Assembly: GCA_021810205.1 (NCBI GenBank)
Contig: JAJZJC010000003.1
Location: forward strand, 1-62,178
Direction: 5' to 3'
DNA: 62,178 nt
DNA from: Actinomycetes bacterium
Lineage (GTDB): Bacteria > Actinomycetota > Acidimicrobiia > Acidimicrobiales > RAAP-2
Shown here: positions 17,950-27,158 of the stretch, one piece after another
Layout of the letters: each line of letters starts with the position of its first letter
Position numbering within the stretch: position 1 is the stretch's first letter
Program-made: the position numbers and the translations under genes
Notes under the pieces: model-generated
What the model saw: the letters and a program-made list of their open reading frames with translations, nothing else
Told to the model about the DNA's origin: nothing
Databases searched by the model: none

Positions 17950-19347
17950 TCACTTGTTCGTGTAGACGGCCGGTTGCCAGAGCCCTGGGTTGTCGATCCC
18001 GGCACGCTGCATGAGGCGGTCACGCGCCGCGTCTGCGAGCCGGCGGACGTCGGGCAGCCGATGGTGGACGAGTTGCCCGCCGCGTTTGACGATCTCACCG
18101 TCGACGAACACCGTGTCGACGAGGCCGGGGTGACCCGACTCGACGATCGCGCCTGCGGGGTAATTGAGGGGCTGCATACCCCACGTGTCCGTGCGGACGA
18201 GGATCATGTCCGCACGCTTTCCTGGCGTGAGCGATCCGACCGTGTCACCGAGCCATGCTGCGGTCGCGCCGCCCTGCGTGGCGAAAAAGACCACGTCGCG
18301 AGAGGTGAGCGGGAGTGGGTCCACCGCCCGGTCCTCGTCTAGCGCCTGGATGTTGACCAGGTAGCGGGAACCGGCGAGCAGTGCCCGCATGGCCGAGAAC
18401 ATGTCGCCGCCGACGGACGTGCATACATCGATCGAGATCGAGACCGGGATGCCACGCTCGTGCGCACGAAGTGCCGCAAGGCGTCCGTGCCCCATGTGCA
18501 TCTCCAGCTCCGGCGCGCTGGAGATCGCGCCGCCCGTCGACTTGATGATGTCGAACTCGTCATCGGCCAGCATGTTGCAGTGGACGTACGTCGTCCTCGG
18601 CGTCGTGAGACCGTTGTCGTGCATCCATCGGACGGGGAGTCCCTTGCCCCATGCACCGTCTCCAACGTGGACGGTCACTGGGATGTCCAGCTCCGAAGCC
18701 AGGTTGAAGTCCTCGAGCGTGACGGGCTGAGTGGCGAACTGCGGACCCCGTGGCGCGAGCGCCAGGGTCACTCTCGAGCTCCCGGAGGAGAACCAGCGCT
18801 CCGCGATGCGCATGACGTCGCGCGACTGGGGCACGTCGCTTATCGGAAGCCACTCGTCGTTGCTGTTCCCGTAGCCCCAGACCGACCGGATCCCGGAGTC
18901 GAGCACGCCCTGGATCGCCGCGTCGGCGTGTTCGGGCGAGTTGTTGTTGTGGGACCAGTCCACGAGCGTCGTGATGCCGGCGTCGAGGGCATCGAGCATC
19001 GCGATGAGGTTCGCAGCATACATGTCCTCGGGCTCGTAGAGCTTGCCGATGACGCCACGCACGCCCGAGAAGTATTGGGGAAGCGTCCAGTCGGTCGACA
19101 CGTGGCGTATCAGTGACTGCCAACTGTGCCTGTGGGTGTCGACGAACCCGGGCAGCACGATTCGGTCGGTGCCGTCGATTTCTTCCGCATCGACTGGTCC
19201 GAGATCTGCTCCGACGGCGGCGATCACCGATCCCTCGATGAGCACGTCGCCCTTCTCCAAGTCGCCGATGGCGGGATCCTGGCTGAGAATCCGGGCACTG
19301 CGCACGACCCAACGAGAGGGGCGGGAAGCCTCTGCCGCTGCGCTCAT
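17950..19347 (-). CDS. Amidohydrolase (chlorohydrolase / SAH-deaminase-like family)
   Basis: LPGFVDTHRHSWQSLIRH...VTVHVGDGAWG...YVHCNMLADDEFDIIKSTGGAISSAPELEMHMGHG...SISIDVCTSVGGDMF...GSLTPGKRADMILV. Confidence 0.92.
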   Translation of the reverse strand: MSAAAEASRPSRWVVRSARILSQDPAIGDLEKGDVLIEGSVIAAVGADLGPVDAEEIDGTDRIVLPGFVDTHRHSWQSLIRHVSTDWTLPQYFSGVRGVIGKLYEPEDMYAANLIAMLDALDAGITTLVDWSHNNNSPEHADAAIQGVLDSGIRSVWGYGNSNDEWLPISDVPQSRDVMRIAERWFSSGSSRVTLALAPRGPQFATQPVTLEDFNLASELDIPVTVHVGDGAWGKGLPVRWMHDNGLTTPRTTYVHCNMLADDEFDIIKSTGGAISSAPELEMHMGHGRLAALRAHERGIPVSISIDVCTSVGGDMFSAMRALLAGSRYLVNIQALDEDRAVDPLPLTSRDVVFFATQGGATAAWLGDTVGSLTPGKRADMILVRTDTWGMQPLNYPAGAIVESGHPGLVDTVFVDGEIVKRGGQLVHHRLPDVRRLADAARDRLMQRAGIDNPGLWQPAVYTNK

Positions 19348-19748
19348 TGGATGGTCGTGTGCTCGGGGCGGACGCGGACGATCACGCGGTGGTCACCGGG
19401 CTGGTGCCACGGATAGTGGTCCTCGCCGAGGTACTTCTTCGCCATCGAGTCGATGAAGGCATTGTCGGGGTCCTCGTCGATACGGTCGACCACGCCGCGG
19501 ATCTCGATGTAGCGGTAGGGGTTGTCGGGGTCAGTGATCGAAAGAGAGATGCGGGGGTTCTTCTTCAGGTTCTGGTACTTCTGCCGACTGGTCGTCTGGC
19601 TGAACGACAGCTCGCGGCCATCCCATGCGAACCAGACCGGGGAGCTGTGCGGCTCGTGGCTCGGGCCGATGGTCGCCGCGTGCGCGAAACCCTTCTTCTC
19701 CAAGATGTCGGCGTGGCTCTCCGGGATCACGGAGTTGGTGTCGGGCAT
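19344..19748 (-). CDS. PPOX-class (F420-dependent-like) enzyme of split beta-barrel fold
   Basis: HADILEKKGFAHAATIGPSHEPHSSPVWFAWDGRELSFSQTTSRQKYQNLKKNPRISLSITDPDNPYRYIEIRGVVDRI; ATGA overlap with amidohydrolase. Confidence 0.88.
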   Translation of the reverse strand: MPDTNSVIPESHADILEKKGFAHAATIGPSHEPHSSPVWFAWDGRELSFSQTTSRQKYQNLKKNPRISLSITDPDNPYRYIEIRGVVDRIDEDPDNAFIDSMAKKYLGEDHYPWHQPGDHRVIVRVRPEHTTIQ

Positions 19749-19781
19749 CGAAGGCCTCCTTCGTTGTGGTGTTGTGTCAAC

Positions 19782-19799
19782 GCCTGGCGTGCGCCAGGC
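19782..19799. promoter_or_regulatory. Perfect 8-bp inverted repeat (operator-like) in divergent intergenic region
   Basis: GCCTGGCG-TG-CGCCAGGC, about 35-50 bp upstream of the PPOX start. Confidence 0.5.
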
Positions 19800-19960
19800 T
19801 TCTCCTAGGCAGCTGCAGCGGATGTACTGTATGACTGAACGCAGCGTAGGCGGAAGATGCCGCTGATTCCAATGGGAAGGTGCCAGCACCGCCGGTGCTG
19901 TTCGTCAATACGCAACACGCGTCGGGCGCCAGCTCGGCGGAGGTCGGAAACGGAGGACCG

Positions 19961-20725
19961 ATGCAGCTCGATTTCACCGGGAAGACCGCCGTCGTCACGG
20001 GCGCGAGCTCCGGGATCGGCGCCGCGTCCGCGCGCCTGCTCGCCGCGGCCGGTGCGTCGGTCGTGCTCGCGGGAAGGGACAGGGTCCGACTCGAGCGTGT
20101 GCAGTCAGAGATTCAAGCGGCAGGTGGGTCGGCTCGTGCCGCGATAGGGGACTTGACCGACGACAGGACGCTGGTGAAGGTCGTCGAGACCGCAGTCGGC
20201 ACGCCGGGGGCGGCCGGCGCCATCGACGTGGTGGTGCACTGTGCCGGCCTGCTCGAGAAGGGCACGGTTCGTGAGGCCGATCTCGACAGCATCGATCGCA
20301 TGTGGCGTGTCAACGCTCGTGCGCCGATGCTGCTGACCAAGGCGGCGATCCCGCATCTCGCGGACGGCTCCTCGATCGTGTTCGTCTCTTCGACTGTCGC
20401 GCACGTCGGCTTCCCGGCGTACGCGCCGTACTCGGCGGCCAAGGGGGCCATCGAGGCCTTCGCTCGAGCGCTCGCCGTGGAGCTTGCGCCCGCGACCCGA
20501 GTGAACGTGGTCGCCCCCGGCTTCGCGGAGACGCCGATGCTCACCGACCAGTATCCGGAGAACCCGGCGATGGAGGAGTGGATCGTCTCGCGCACCCCCG
20601 TCGGCTTTGTTGGATCCGCCGAGGACATCGCCAGGACGATCCTCGCCGTCGCGTGCAGTGCGACCGGCCGGTACATCACCGGCTCCACGCTCATATGCGA
20701 CGGCGGCTGGGTCGCCGCAGGCTAG
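19961..20725 (+). CDS. Short-chain dehydrogenase/reductase
   Basis: MQLDFTGKTAVVTGASSGIGAASARLLAAAGASVVLAGRD...YAPYSAAKGAIEAFARALAVELAP; GGAGG upstream. Confidence 0.93.
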   Translation: MQLDFTGKTAVVTGASSGIGAASARLLAAAGASVVLAGRDRVRLERVQSEIQAAGGSARAAIGDLTDDRTLVKVVETAVGTPGAAGAIDVVVHCAGLLEKGTVREADLDSIDRMWRVNARAPMLLTKAAIPHLADGSSIVFVSSTVAHVGFPAYAPYSAAKGAIEAFARALAVELAPATRVNVVAPGFAETPMLTDQYPENPAMEEWIVSRTPVGFVGSAEDIARTILAVACSATGRYITGSTLICDGGWVAAG

Positions 20726-20915
20726 TCCTGGGCTGGTCCACGGCTCTCGGGAAGGACGGGGCAGCAGGCTGGGCGCGGCGCGGTGGCGCGGCGGGGTGAC
20801 GCGGCGCCGAGACACCGCGTCGCACGAGGGGCGGTGTTGGCTTGCTGTCCGCATGCCGGCGGTGCGCGCACCGCAGTTCCTGTATAGCAGCGCTGTCCTA
20901 GGCGGTAAGTGGCAG

Positions 20916-20945
20916 TTGACACCACCTGCTCAGTATCACTACACT
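20916..20945 (+). promoter_or_regulatory. Predicted promoter of ABC importer operon
   Basis: TTGACA (20916-20921)-N18-TACACT (20940-20945). Confidence 0.45.
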
Positions 20946-21079
20946 TTCGCCGTGGACGCCTGTGGGGGGACGACTCACGTCGTCGTCGTATCCGCATCGG
21001 GGTGACTCCCTCTCGACGCGACGAGGCTGGGGTGGACGAGGCCGCGTCGCCAGCACGCAGACATCATCAGGCGCTCGTG

Positions 21080-22240
21080 ATGGGTGGACCCGTCCGGCAG
21101 ACCCGCTGGGACACGGTTTCACGCATCTCGGCGATGCTGCGCAGCCCGTTTTTCCCGATATGGCCTGCCACTGCTGCGCTGTTCGCGCTGAGCCCTGCCA
21201 TCGCGACTGGCAGCCTTGGAGGGTCGGTGGTGACGTCGACCTTGCCCTTCGCCGCGGTGCTCGCGATCGCCGCAATGGGCCAGACGCTCGTCATCCAACA
21301 GCGTGGACTCGATCTGTCGGTCGCAGGGATGATCTCGCTCACGGCGATCATCGTGACGAAGTACCCGAATGGCGCGAACTCCGGGCTGCTGCCCGCCATC
21401 GGTGTCGCCCTGCTCGCCTGCGTGATCACTGGGGCGGCCAATGGTTTCGCCATCACCCGGTTGCGCATCACGCCGCTCATCGCGACGCTGGGCACGAACG
21501 CGCTCTTGCTCGGTGTGATCCTCATCATCACGAGCGGGAGCTCGACGGCGACGCCGGCTCCTGCCCTGACGAGCCTCGGCTTCGGCAAGCTCTGGGGCAT
21601 TCCCCACACGGTGCTGATCGCGCTCGCCCTCGTGGTGATCGTCGCCCTGGCGATGCGCTTCACCGCGCTGGGCCGCCGGTTCGTCTCGGTCGGCACCAAC
21701 GCGCCGGGAGCGTACGTCGCGGGAATCGGCGTGCGCCGGTACGTGTGGAGCACGTACATCGCGGCGAGCGTCTTGTACGGGATCGCTGCGATCCTCCTCG
21801 CCGGCTACGTGGGCACCCCGGGCCTCAGCGCTGGGACAGCGTACCTACTGCCCTCGATCACGGTCGTGGTACTTGGCGGCGCATCGCTCGCCGGTGGGAG
21901 TGGGAGCGTCATCGGCTCGGCTGTTGGGGCGATCTTCTTGATCCAGCTCCAACAGGACGTGTTCGGCGCTGGCGCCGCGACGTCCGTCCAGTACCTCATC
22001 CAGGCCGGAGTGATCGCAGCTGCGATGGCTGTCCGCAACGTCCGCTGGACTTCTGTCGTCCAACGGCTGCGTGCCCGGCGCGCGTCGATCACTCAGGGTG
22101 GCCAGGGGATGACCGGGACCGCAACCGACGCCCGCGACCGGCCCGTGCCGGGCCAGTTCGTCCCGGCGCTCGGGCACAGCGCGGGCCCTCAAATCAGCCG
22201 CATCACCCCAAGTCAGCCAAGTCATCGACGTGACCCATGA
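21080..22240 (+). CDS. Sugar-type ABC transporter permease (RbsC family)
   Basis: AIAAMGQTLVIQQRGLDLSVAGMISLTAII...LRITPLIATLGTNALLLG...LPSITVVVLGGASLAGGSGSVIGSAVGAIFL. Confidence 0.9.
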   Translation: MGGPVRQTRWDTVSRISAMLRSPFFPIWPATAALFALSPAIATGSLGGSVVTSTLPFAAVLAIAAMGQTLVIQQRGLDLSVAGMISLTAIIVTKYPNGANSGLLPAIGVALLACVITGAANGFAITRLRITPLIATLGTNALLLGVILIITSGSSTATPAPALTSLGFGKLWGIPHTVLIALALVVIVALAMRFTALGRRFVSVGTNAPGAYVAGIGVRRYVWSTYIAASVLYGIAAILLAGYVGTPGLSAGTAYLLPSITVVVLGGASLAGGSGSVIGSAVGAIFLIQLQQDVFGAGAATSVQYLIQAGVIAAAMAVRNVRWTSVVQRLRARRASITQGGQGMTGTATDARDRPVPGQFVPALGHSAGPQISRITPSQPSHRRDP

Positions 22241-22254
22241 GCGTGACCCATGAG
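22229..22254 (+). repeat. Perfect 13-bp tandem duplication spanning the permease stop codon
   Basis: CGTGACCCATGAG x2 (22229-22241, 22242-22254). Confidence 0.8.
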
Positions 22255-22268
22255 AAGGGAGACAGGTA

Positions 22269-23456
22269 GTGATGGAACGACAGGCTGGTTCGAAGAGGCC
22301 GTCACGGCTTCGACGAGCGGTGTATGGCTTCAGCGCAGGAGTCCTCGGCGTCACCTTGAGCGTGGCCGTCGGTGGGGGAGTAGCCGGCGCCAGCGGTAGC
22401 CACAAGACCTCCAAGAAGAAGAGCACCGTCGTGTCGGCGACGATGAAGTACGAGATCGCCCACGCTGGGCAGCTCACGACGACGGCCTTTTGCGGCCACA
22501 AGAAGATCACCCTTGGCATCCTCGACGGCTTTGGAGTGAACGCCTGGTCGCAGGCGTCGATGGCGGCTGTCCGATCGGAAGCGGCCAAGTGCAAGAACGT
22601 GAAGCAGGTCGTCAACATCGCCGAGGGCACACTCGACAAGGCCATCTCCCAGATCGACAGCATGACCGCCCAAGGTGTGAACGCGCTCACCGTGATCCCG
22701 GACTTCGGCAAGTCGGAGCTGCCGGCGATCAAGGCCGCCACGCGTGCGGGTGTCAAGGTCGTCCCCTGGGCGGCAAACCCCGGGGGTCGGGACGGCAAGA
22801 CATACGTGAGCTACGTCGACTGGGTGCCGGCGTACTCGGGAACCCTGTTCGCCGAGTGGATGGTGAAGGCGCTGCACGGTCACGGCGATGTCGTAGAGCT
22901 TGGTGGTCCTGCGGGCAACCCGGTGTCGGCGTCGATCCTTGCCGCGGTCGTAAAGGTGTTCGCGAAGCATCCGGGAATGCACTTGCTCACTGGCACCACC
23001 AAGTGGCCGGCGACCACATGGACACCCGCCAAGGCTCAGCAGGTCGGTGCGTCGCTCGTGAGCGAGTTCCCAACCATCAACGGGGTCATCTCGACATACG
23101 GCACCGATGCCCTTTCCGTGATGCACGCGTTCCAAGCAGCGGGTCGACCGCTTCCCGCGGTGGCTGCAGCGACAGCAAACGGGCTCGGGTGCTTGTGGAA
23201 GTCGACACACGCCAAGCAGCCCCACTTCCAGCTTGCAACCGTCTCGACGCGCAACTGGCTCGGCCGGGTGGCCGCTCGGAAGGCCATCGCCGCAGCCGAG
23301 GGCGTCAAGGACACCGAACCGAACCTCTACAACCTCACCTTCTACGAGAACACGCTGACGGGGCTCACTCCGCACTGCACAGTGCACCAGCCGACCGACA
23401 GGTACCTCTCGGACGAACTTTCGCCGAAGGTGATCGCGAAGTACGGGAAGCCCTGA
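22269..23456 (+). CDS. Sugar-type ABC transporter periplasmic/substrate-binding protein
   Basis: N-terminal signal peptide, then KKITLGILDGFGVNAWSQASMAAVRSEAAKCKNVKQVVNIAEGTLDKAISQIDSMTAQGVNALTVIPDF (Peripla_BP_4-like). Confidence 0.9.
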   Translation: MMERQAGSKRPSRLRRAVYGFSAGVLGVTLSVAVGGGVAGASGSHKTSKKKSTVVSATMKYEIAHAGQLTTTAFCGHKKITLGILDGFGVNAWSQASMAAVRSEAAKCKNVKQVVNIAEGTLDKAISQIDSMTAQGVNALTVIPDFGKSELPAIKAATRAGVKVVPWAANPGGRDGKTYVSYVDWVPAYSGTLFAEWMVKALHGHGDVVELGGPAGNPVSASILAAVVKVFAKHPGMHLLTGTTKWPATTWTPAKAQQVGASLVSEFPTINGVISTYGTDALSVMHAFQAAGRPLPAVAAATANGLGCLWKSTHAKQPHFQLATVSTRNWLGRVAARKAIAAAEGVKDTEPNLYNLTFYENTLTGLTPHCTVHQPTDRYLSDELSPKVIAKYGKP

Positions 23457-23462
23457 AAGACG

Positions 23463-26042
23463 ATGCCTGCACCCGACGCTCTGCCGCAGCAGGCGACCAC
23501 TGCAGTCTCGCCGCAGGATCTGCAGACGCAGGCGAGCCCGCTGGTGACCCTCCGGCTCCTCGGGATCTGCAAGACCTTCGGTCGGCTCGTGGCCCTCGAC
23601 GACGTGTCGTTCGAGGTGCGACGCGGCGAGGTGCACGCCCTGCTCGGCGAGAACGGTGCAGGCAAGTCGACGTTGATGGCGGTGGCCGCGGGCGCGATCG
23701 CGCCCGATGCAGGGACGGTCGAGATCTGCGGCCACCGCCTCGAGCGCGGAGATCCCCGCGCTGCCCAGGCGATGGGATTGAGCGTGGTGTACCAGCATCC
23801 GTCGGTGGTGGACGACCTGACCGTCGCGGAGAACCTCGCACTCTCCGTGCCCAAGTTGGCGCGTCCTTCGTACCGCGGGCTCCACACGTGGGCATCTGAA
23901 CGCCTCGAGCTGGTCGACGCGCACATCGATCCACGGCGGCGCGCGGGGGAGCTCAGTGTCGCCGAACGTCAGCTCCTCGAGATCGCGAAGGCACTTGCCG
24001 CCGATGCGCGCGTGGTCGTGCTCGACGAGCCGACGGAGTCGCTGAGCGCGAGCGAGAGCCGAGAGCTGTTCGCGCAGATCGAACGAGTGCGCCGCAACGG
24101 AACGAGTGTCGTGTACATCTCACACCGTCTGCCGGAAGTGCGAAGAGTGGCTGAACGGATCACCGTCTTGCGCGACGGTCAGGTCCGTGCGACGGCCTAC
24201 GCGCAGGAGCTGTCCGACGACGAAGTCCTTGGCCTCATCGTGGGTCGCCCAGTGCAGCAGACGTTCCCAGCGAAGGCGACCTTCGCACAGCCAGGGGAGG
24301 AGCGCCCGACGGTCCTCGAGGTTGCCCATCTGAGCGGCCAAAAGCTTGCCGACGTCACCTTCTCTGTCAAAGAAGGAGAGATCATCGGTCTGGCTGGCGT
24401 CGAAGGAAACGGCCAGCGCGACGCAGTACGGGCGCTCGCGGGCCTTGTGGGCCACCATGGTGTCGTTCGGGTGCGATCGCGAGATGTCGACACGAAGAAC
24501 CCTTCTCGTGCACGCCGCGCAGGGATCGTGTACGTGCCCCACGATCGACACCGCGAGGGGCTCTTCGGCGCGATGTCGGTGAAGGAGAACCTCTCGCTCC
24601 TCGTGCTACGTGAAGTCGAGTCCGCAGGCGTGCTCCGGCGCGACCGTGAGCAGGCTTTCGCGGAGTCGCAGATCAAGGCGTTCGACATCAGGCCTTCGCG
24701 CACGGACATCGCGGCAGGCAACCTATCGGGGGGGAACCAGCAAAAGGTCGTCATGGCTAGGGCCATCGCCGCGGAGCCGACAGTCCTCTTGGCAGACGAG
24801 CCGTCGCGTGGAGTGGACGTCGGTGCGCGCATCGAGATCTACAACATCCTGCGACGCGTCGCGGACAAAGGGACGGCCGTCGTCATCGTCTCGGCTGATG
24901 CGATGGAGCTCGCTGGTCTGTGTGACCGTGTGCTCGTGTTCTCCCGCGGGCAGGTGGTCGAGACCTTGTCCGGTGACGACCTGACGGAGGAGCGCATCAC
25001 GGGTGCTGCCATCACGGCGAAGGTGGAACGCGCCGAGTCGAGCGTGCGCAGGCAACAGCAAGGCGTGCTCCGCCGCGCCGCACGAAGCGACGCCTCTCCT
25101 AGCGCGATCCTTGCCGTTCTCGTGATCGGACTCGCGTTGGGAACCGGTGTTGGGCACTCTCTGTTCTTCGGGGCGAGGAACGTGAACGACCTCCTGTTCC
25201 TCGCGACCATCTTGTGCCTCGGCGGGGTCGGGCAGTTGACCGTGCTGTTGCGTGGAAGTTTCGATCTGTCGGTCGGACCGATGATGGGGCTCACCGTCGT
25301 GATCATGTCGTTCTTCGCGACGTCGGGCTCTGGACTCACCGGACTCCTCGTCGGCGGGCTCGTGGCGGCAGCGGCTGGAGTGCTCGTCGGCGTGATCAAC
25401 GCGTTCTTCATCCGGAATCTCGGAATCGGGCCGGTCATTTCCACGATTGTCACCTACATCGGCCTGCAAGGAGTGTCCTTGCTGTTACGGCCACAGTCGG
25501 CGGGCCCGATCGGCACATCGGTCATCAACGCGGTACAGGTGAGTGCAGCGGCAATCCCGATCGTCTTCCTCGTGGCCGCGGCGATTGCGGTCGCGTGCGA
25601 GATGTACATACGGCGAACGCATCGCGGCAGGGAGCTGCGGGCCGTCGGTTCGGACGAACAGCGCGCCTTCCGCATGGGAGCGCACGTGGGACCCTCGTTG
25701 TTCCTGTCCCATGTCGTGTGCTCACTGTTCGCGGTGGGTGCGGGGATCCTCCTGACGACCCAAGTGGGTATCGGCGACCCGACCATCGGGGCGAGCTACA
25801 CGCTGACGACCCTTGCGGCTGCGGTGCTCGGAGGCGCGAGCATCTTTGGAGGGCGCGGCTCCTACGTCGGCGCGTTCCTTGGTGCCCTCTTGATCCAGGA
25901 GGCGATCACCTCGACGTCGTTCTTGGGATTGCCTCAGGCGTGGTCGGAATGGCTGCCCGGCGTGCTGATCCTCGGCGGTGCCGCCCTCTACTCTCGCTTG
26001 CGCACGCAGGCGTCGGGCGACGCGGTGGCGGAGCTCGTATAG
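23463..26042 (+). CDS. ABC transporter ATPase (two ABC domains, RbsA-like) fused to an RbsC-like permease
   Basis: ABC1: LLGENGAGKSTLM...LSVAERQLLEIAKALAADARVVVLDEPTESLS; ABC2: LSGGNQQKVVMARAIAAEPTVLLADEPSRGVDVGA; C-terminal multi-TM: LGGVGQLTVLLRGSFDLSVGPMMGLTVVIM...TLTTLAAAVLGGASIFGGRGSYVGAFLGALLI. One uninterrupted 859-aa ORF. Confidence 0.93.
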   Translation: MPAPDALPQQATTAVSPQDLQTQASPLVTLRLLGICKTFGRLVALDDVSFEVRRGEVHALLGENGAGKSTLMAVAAGAIAPDAGTVEICGHRLERGDPRAAQAMGLSVVYQHPSVVDDLTVAENLALSVPKLARPSYRGLHTWASERLELVDAHIDPRRRAGELSVAERQLLEIAKALAADARVVVLDEPTESLSASESRELFAQIERVRRNGTSVVYISHRLPEVRRVAERITVLRDGQVRATAYAQELSDDEVLGLIVGRPVQQTFPAKATFAQPGEERPTVLEVAHLSGQKLADVTFSVKEGEIIGLAGVEGNGQRDAVRALAGLVGHHGVVRVRSRDVDTKNPSRARRAGIVYVPHDRHREGLFGAMSVKENLSLLVLREVESAGVLRRDREQAFAESQIKAFDIRPSRTDIAAGNLSGGNQQKVVMARAIAAEPTVLLADEPSRGVDVGARIEIYNILRRVADKGTAVVIVSADAMELAGLCDRVLVFSRGQVVETLSGDDLTEERITGAAITAKVERAESSVRRQQQGVLRRAARSDASPSAILAVLVIGLALGTGVGHSLFFGARNVNDLLFLATILCLGGVGQLTVLLRGSFDLSVGPMMGLTVVIMSFFATSGSGLTGLLVGGLVAAAAGVLVGVINAFFIRNLGIGPVISTIVTYIGLQGVSLLLRPQSAGPIGTSVINAVQVSAAAIPIVFLVAAAIAVACEMYIRRTHRGRELRAVGSDEQRAFRMGAHVGPSLFLSHVVCSLFAVGAGILLTTQVGIGDPTIGASYTLTTLAAAVLGGASIFGGRGSYVGAFLGALLIQEAITSTSFLGLPQAWSEWLPGVLILGGAALYSRLRTQASGDAVAELV

Positions 26043-26174
26043 CGGCGCCGGTGGATCAGCGCGCTGCGGTGCGAGGCGCATGAGCGAGAAGAGCCTTGCC
26101 CGCGCCGGCGCGCGTCGTTCCCTGGCCGCGGTCGCCTCCATGCTCGAGACCGCCTACGGCGAGCTCTTCGCCTC

Positions 26175-27155
26175 TCAGCGACGACTTGCGAGGGTGAGCA
26201 GGAACTCGCCGTCCTCGGCGCCCCACTGGTTCTCGACGGAGAACCGTGCGTCATCGAGCTCCGCGGCAAGACCCTCGGGCGTGAACTTCGCGCTGATCTC
26301 GGTGAGGAGCTCCTCTCCAGCGTCGAACTCCACCGTCATGTCCAGTGCCTCGACGTGGACGCGCTGCGAGCCGATTGCCCGGAGCCGCATCTCGATCCAC
26401 TGCGCGTGCTCGTTCCACTGGGCCACGTGGGCGAAGTGCTCGGGCACGAAGTTCGCGTCGAGCGAGCGGTTCATCACTCGCAGCACGTTCCGGTTGAATT
26501 CCGCGGTGACCCCGGCACTGTCGTCGTAGGCGGCGACGATGCGTCGAGGGTCCTTCACCAGGTCGGCCCCCACGAGGGCGTGGTCGCCCGGTGCCAACGT
26601 CGCGCGCAACGCCTGGAAGAACCGCGCGCGCTGCGTAGGCACGAGATTGCCGATCGTCCCTCCCAAGAACGCGACCAGACGCGTGCCAGTGGTCGGGATC
26701 CGGTCGAGATGGCGGAGGAAGTCACCGATGACCGCGTGGATGTGCAGACCGTCGTACTCACTTGCGAGTGACGCTGCTGCGTCCTCCAAGAATTCCGCGC
26801 TGACGTCGAAGGGAACGTACCGGCGGAGGGTGCCCAGCTCTTTCATGGCGTCGAGCAGGATCCGCGTCTTCTCGCACGATCCGGCACCGAGCTCGACGAG
26901 GGTGTCGGCACCGGCCAGTGATGCGATCTCGACCGCGTGGGCCTCGAGGAGCGCGCGTTCGGTCCGGGTGGGGTAGTACTCGGGCAGCTTGGTGATCTCC
27001 TCGAAGAGCCTGCTGCCCTCCTCGTCGTAGAACCACGTCGGGGGGATCGCTTTGGGTCGGCGGCACAGCCCGTCGCGCACGTCGTGCTCGAGCGCGGCGC
27101 GCATGTCGTCGTCGCGGAGGTGGACGTCGACGGTGATCGCAGAGAGCGCGGGCAC
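26175..27155 (-). CDS. egtD: L-histidine N-alpha-methyltransferase EgtD
   Basis: KAIPPTWFYDEEGSRLFEEITKLPEYYPTRTERALLEAHAVEIA...LVELGAGSCEKTRILLDA...AFLGGTIGNLVP. Confidence 0.96.
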   Translation of the reverse strand: MPALSAITVDVHLRDDDMRAALEHDVRDGLCRRPKAIPPTWFYDEEGSRLFEEITKLPEYYPTRTERALLEAHAVEIASLAGADTLVELGAGSCEKTRILLDAMKELGTLRRYVPFDVSAEFLEDAAASLASEYDGLHIHAVIGDFLRHLDRIPTTGTRLVAFLGGTIGNLVPTQRARFFQALRATLAPGDHALVGADLVKDPRRIVAAYDDSAGVTAEFNRNVLRVMNRSLDANFVPEHFAHVAQWNEHAQWIEMRLRAIGSQRVHVEALDMTVEFDAGEELLTEISAKFTPEGLAAELDDARFSVENQWGAEDGEFLLTLASRR

Positions 27156-27158
27156 CGC

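Noticed and set aside
22302-23924. 540-aa minus-strand ORF opposite the ABC binding protein
   Set aside because: Antisense shadow of clear coding sequence on the plus strand.
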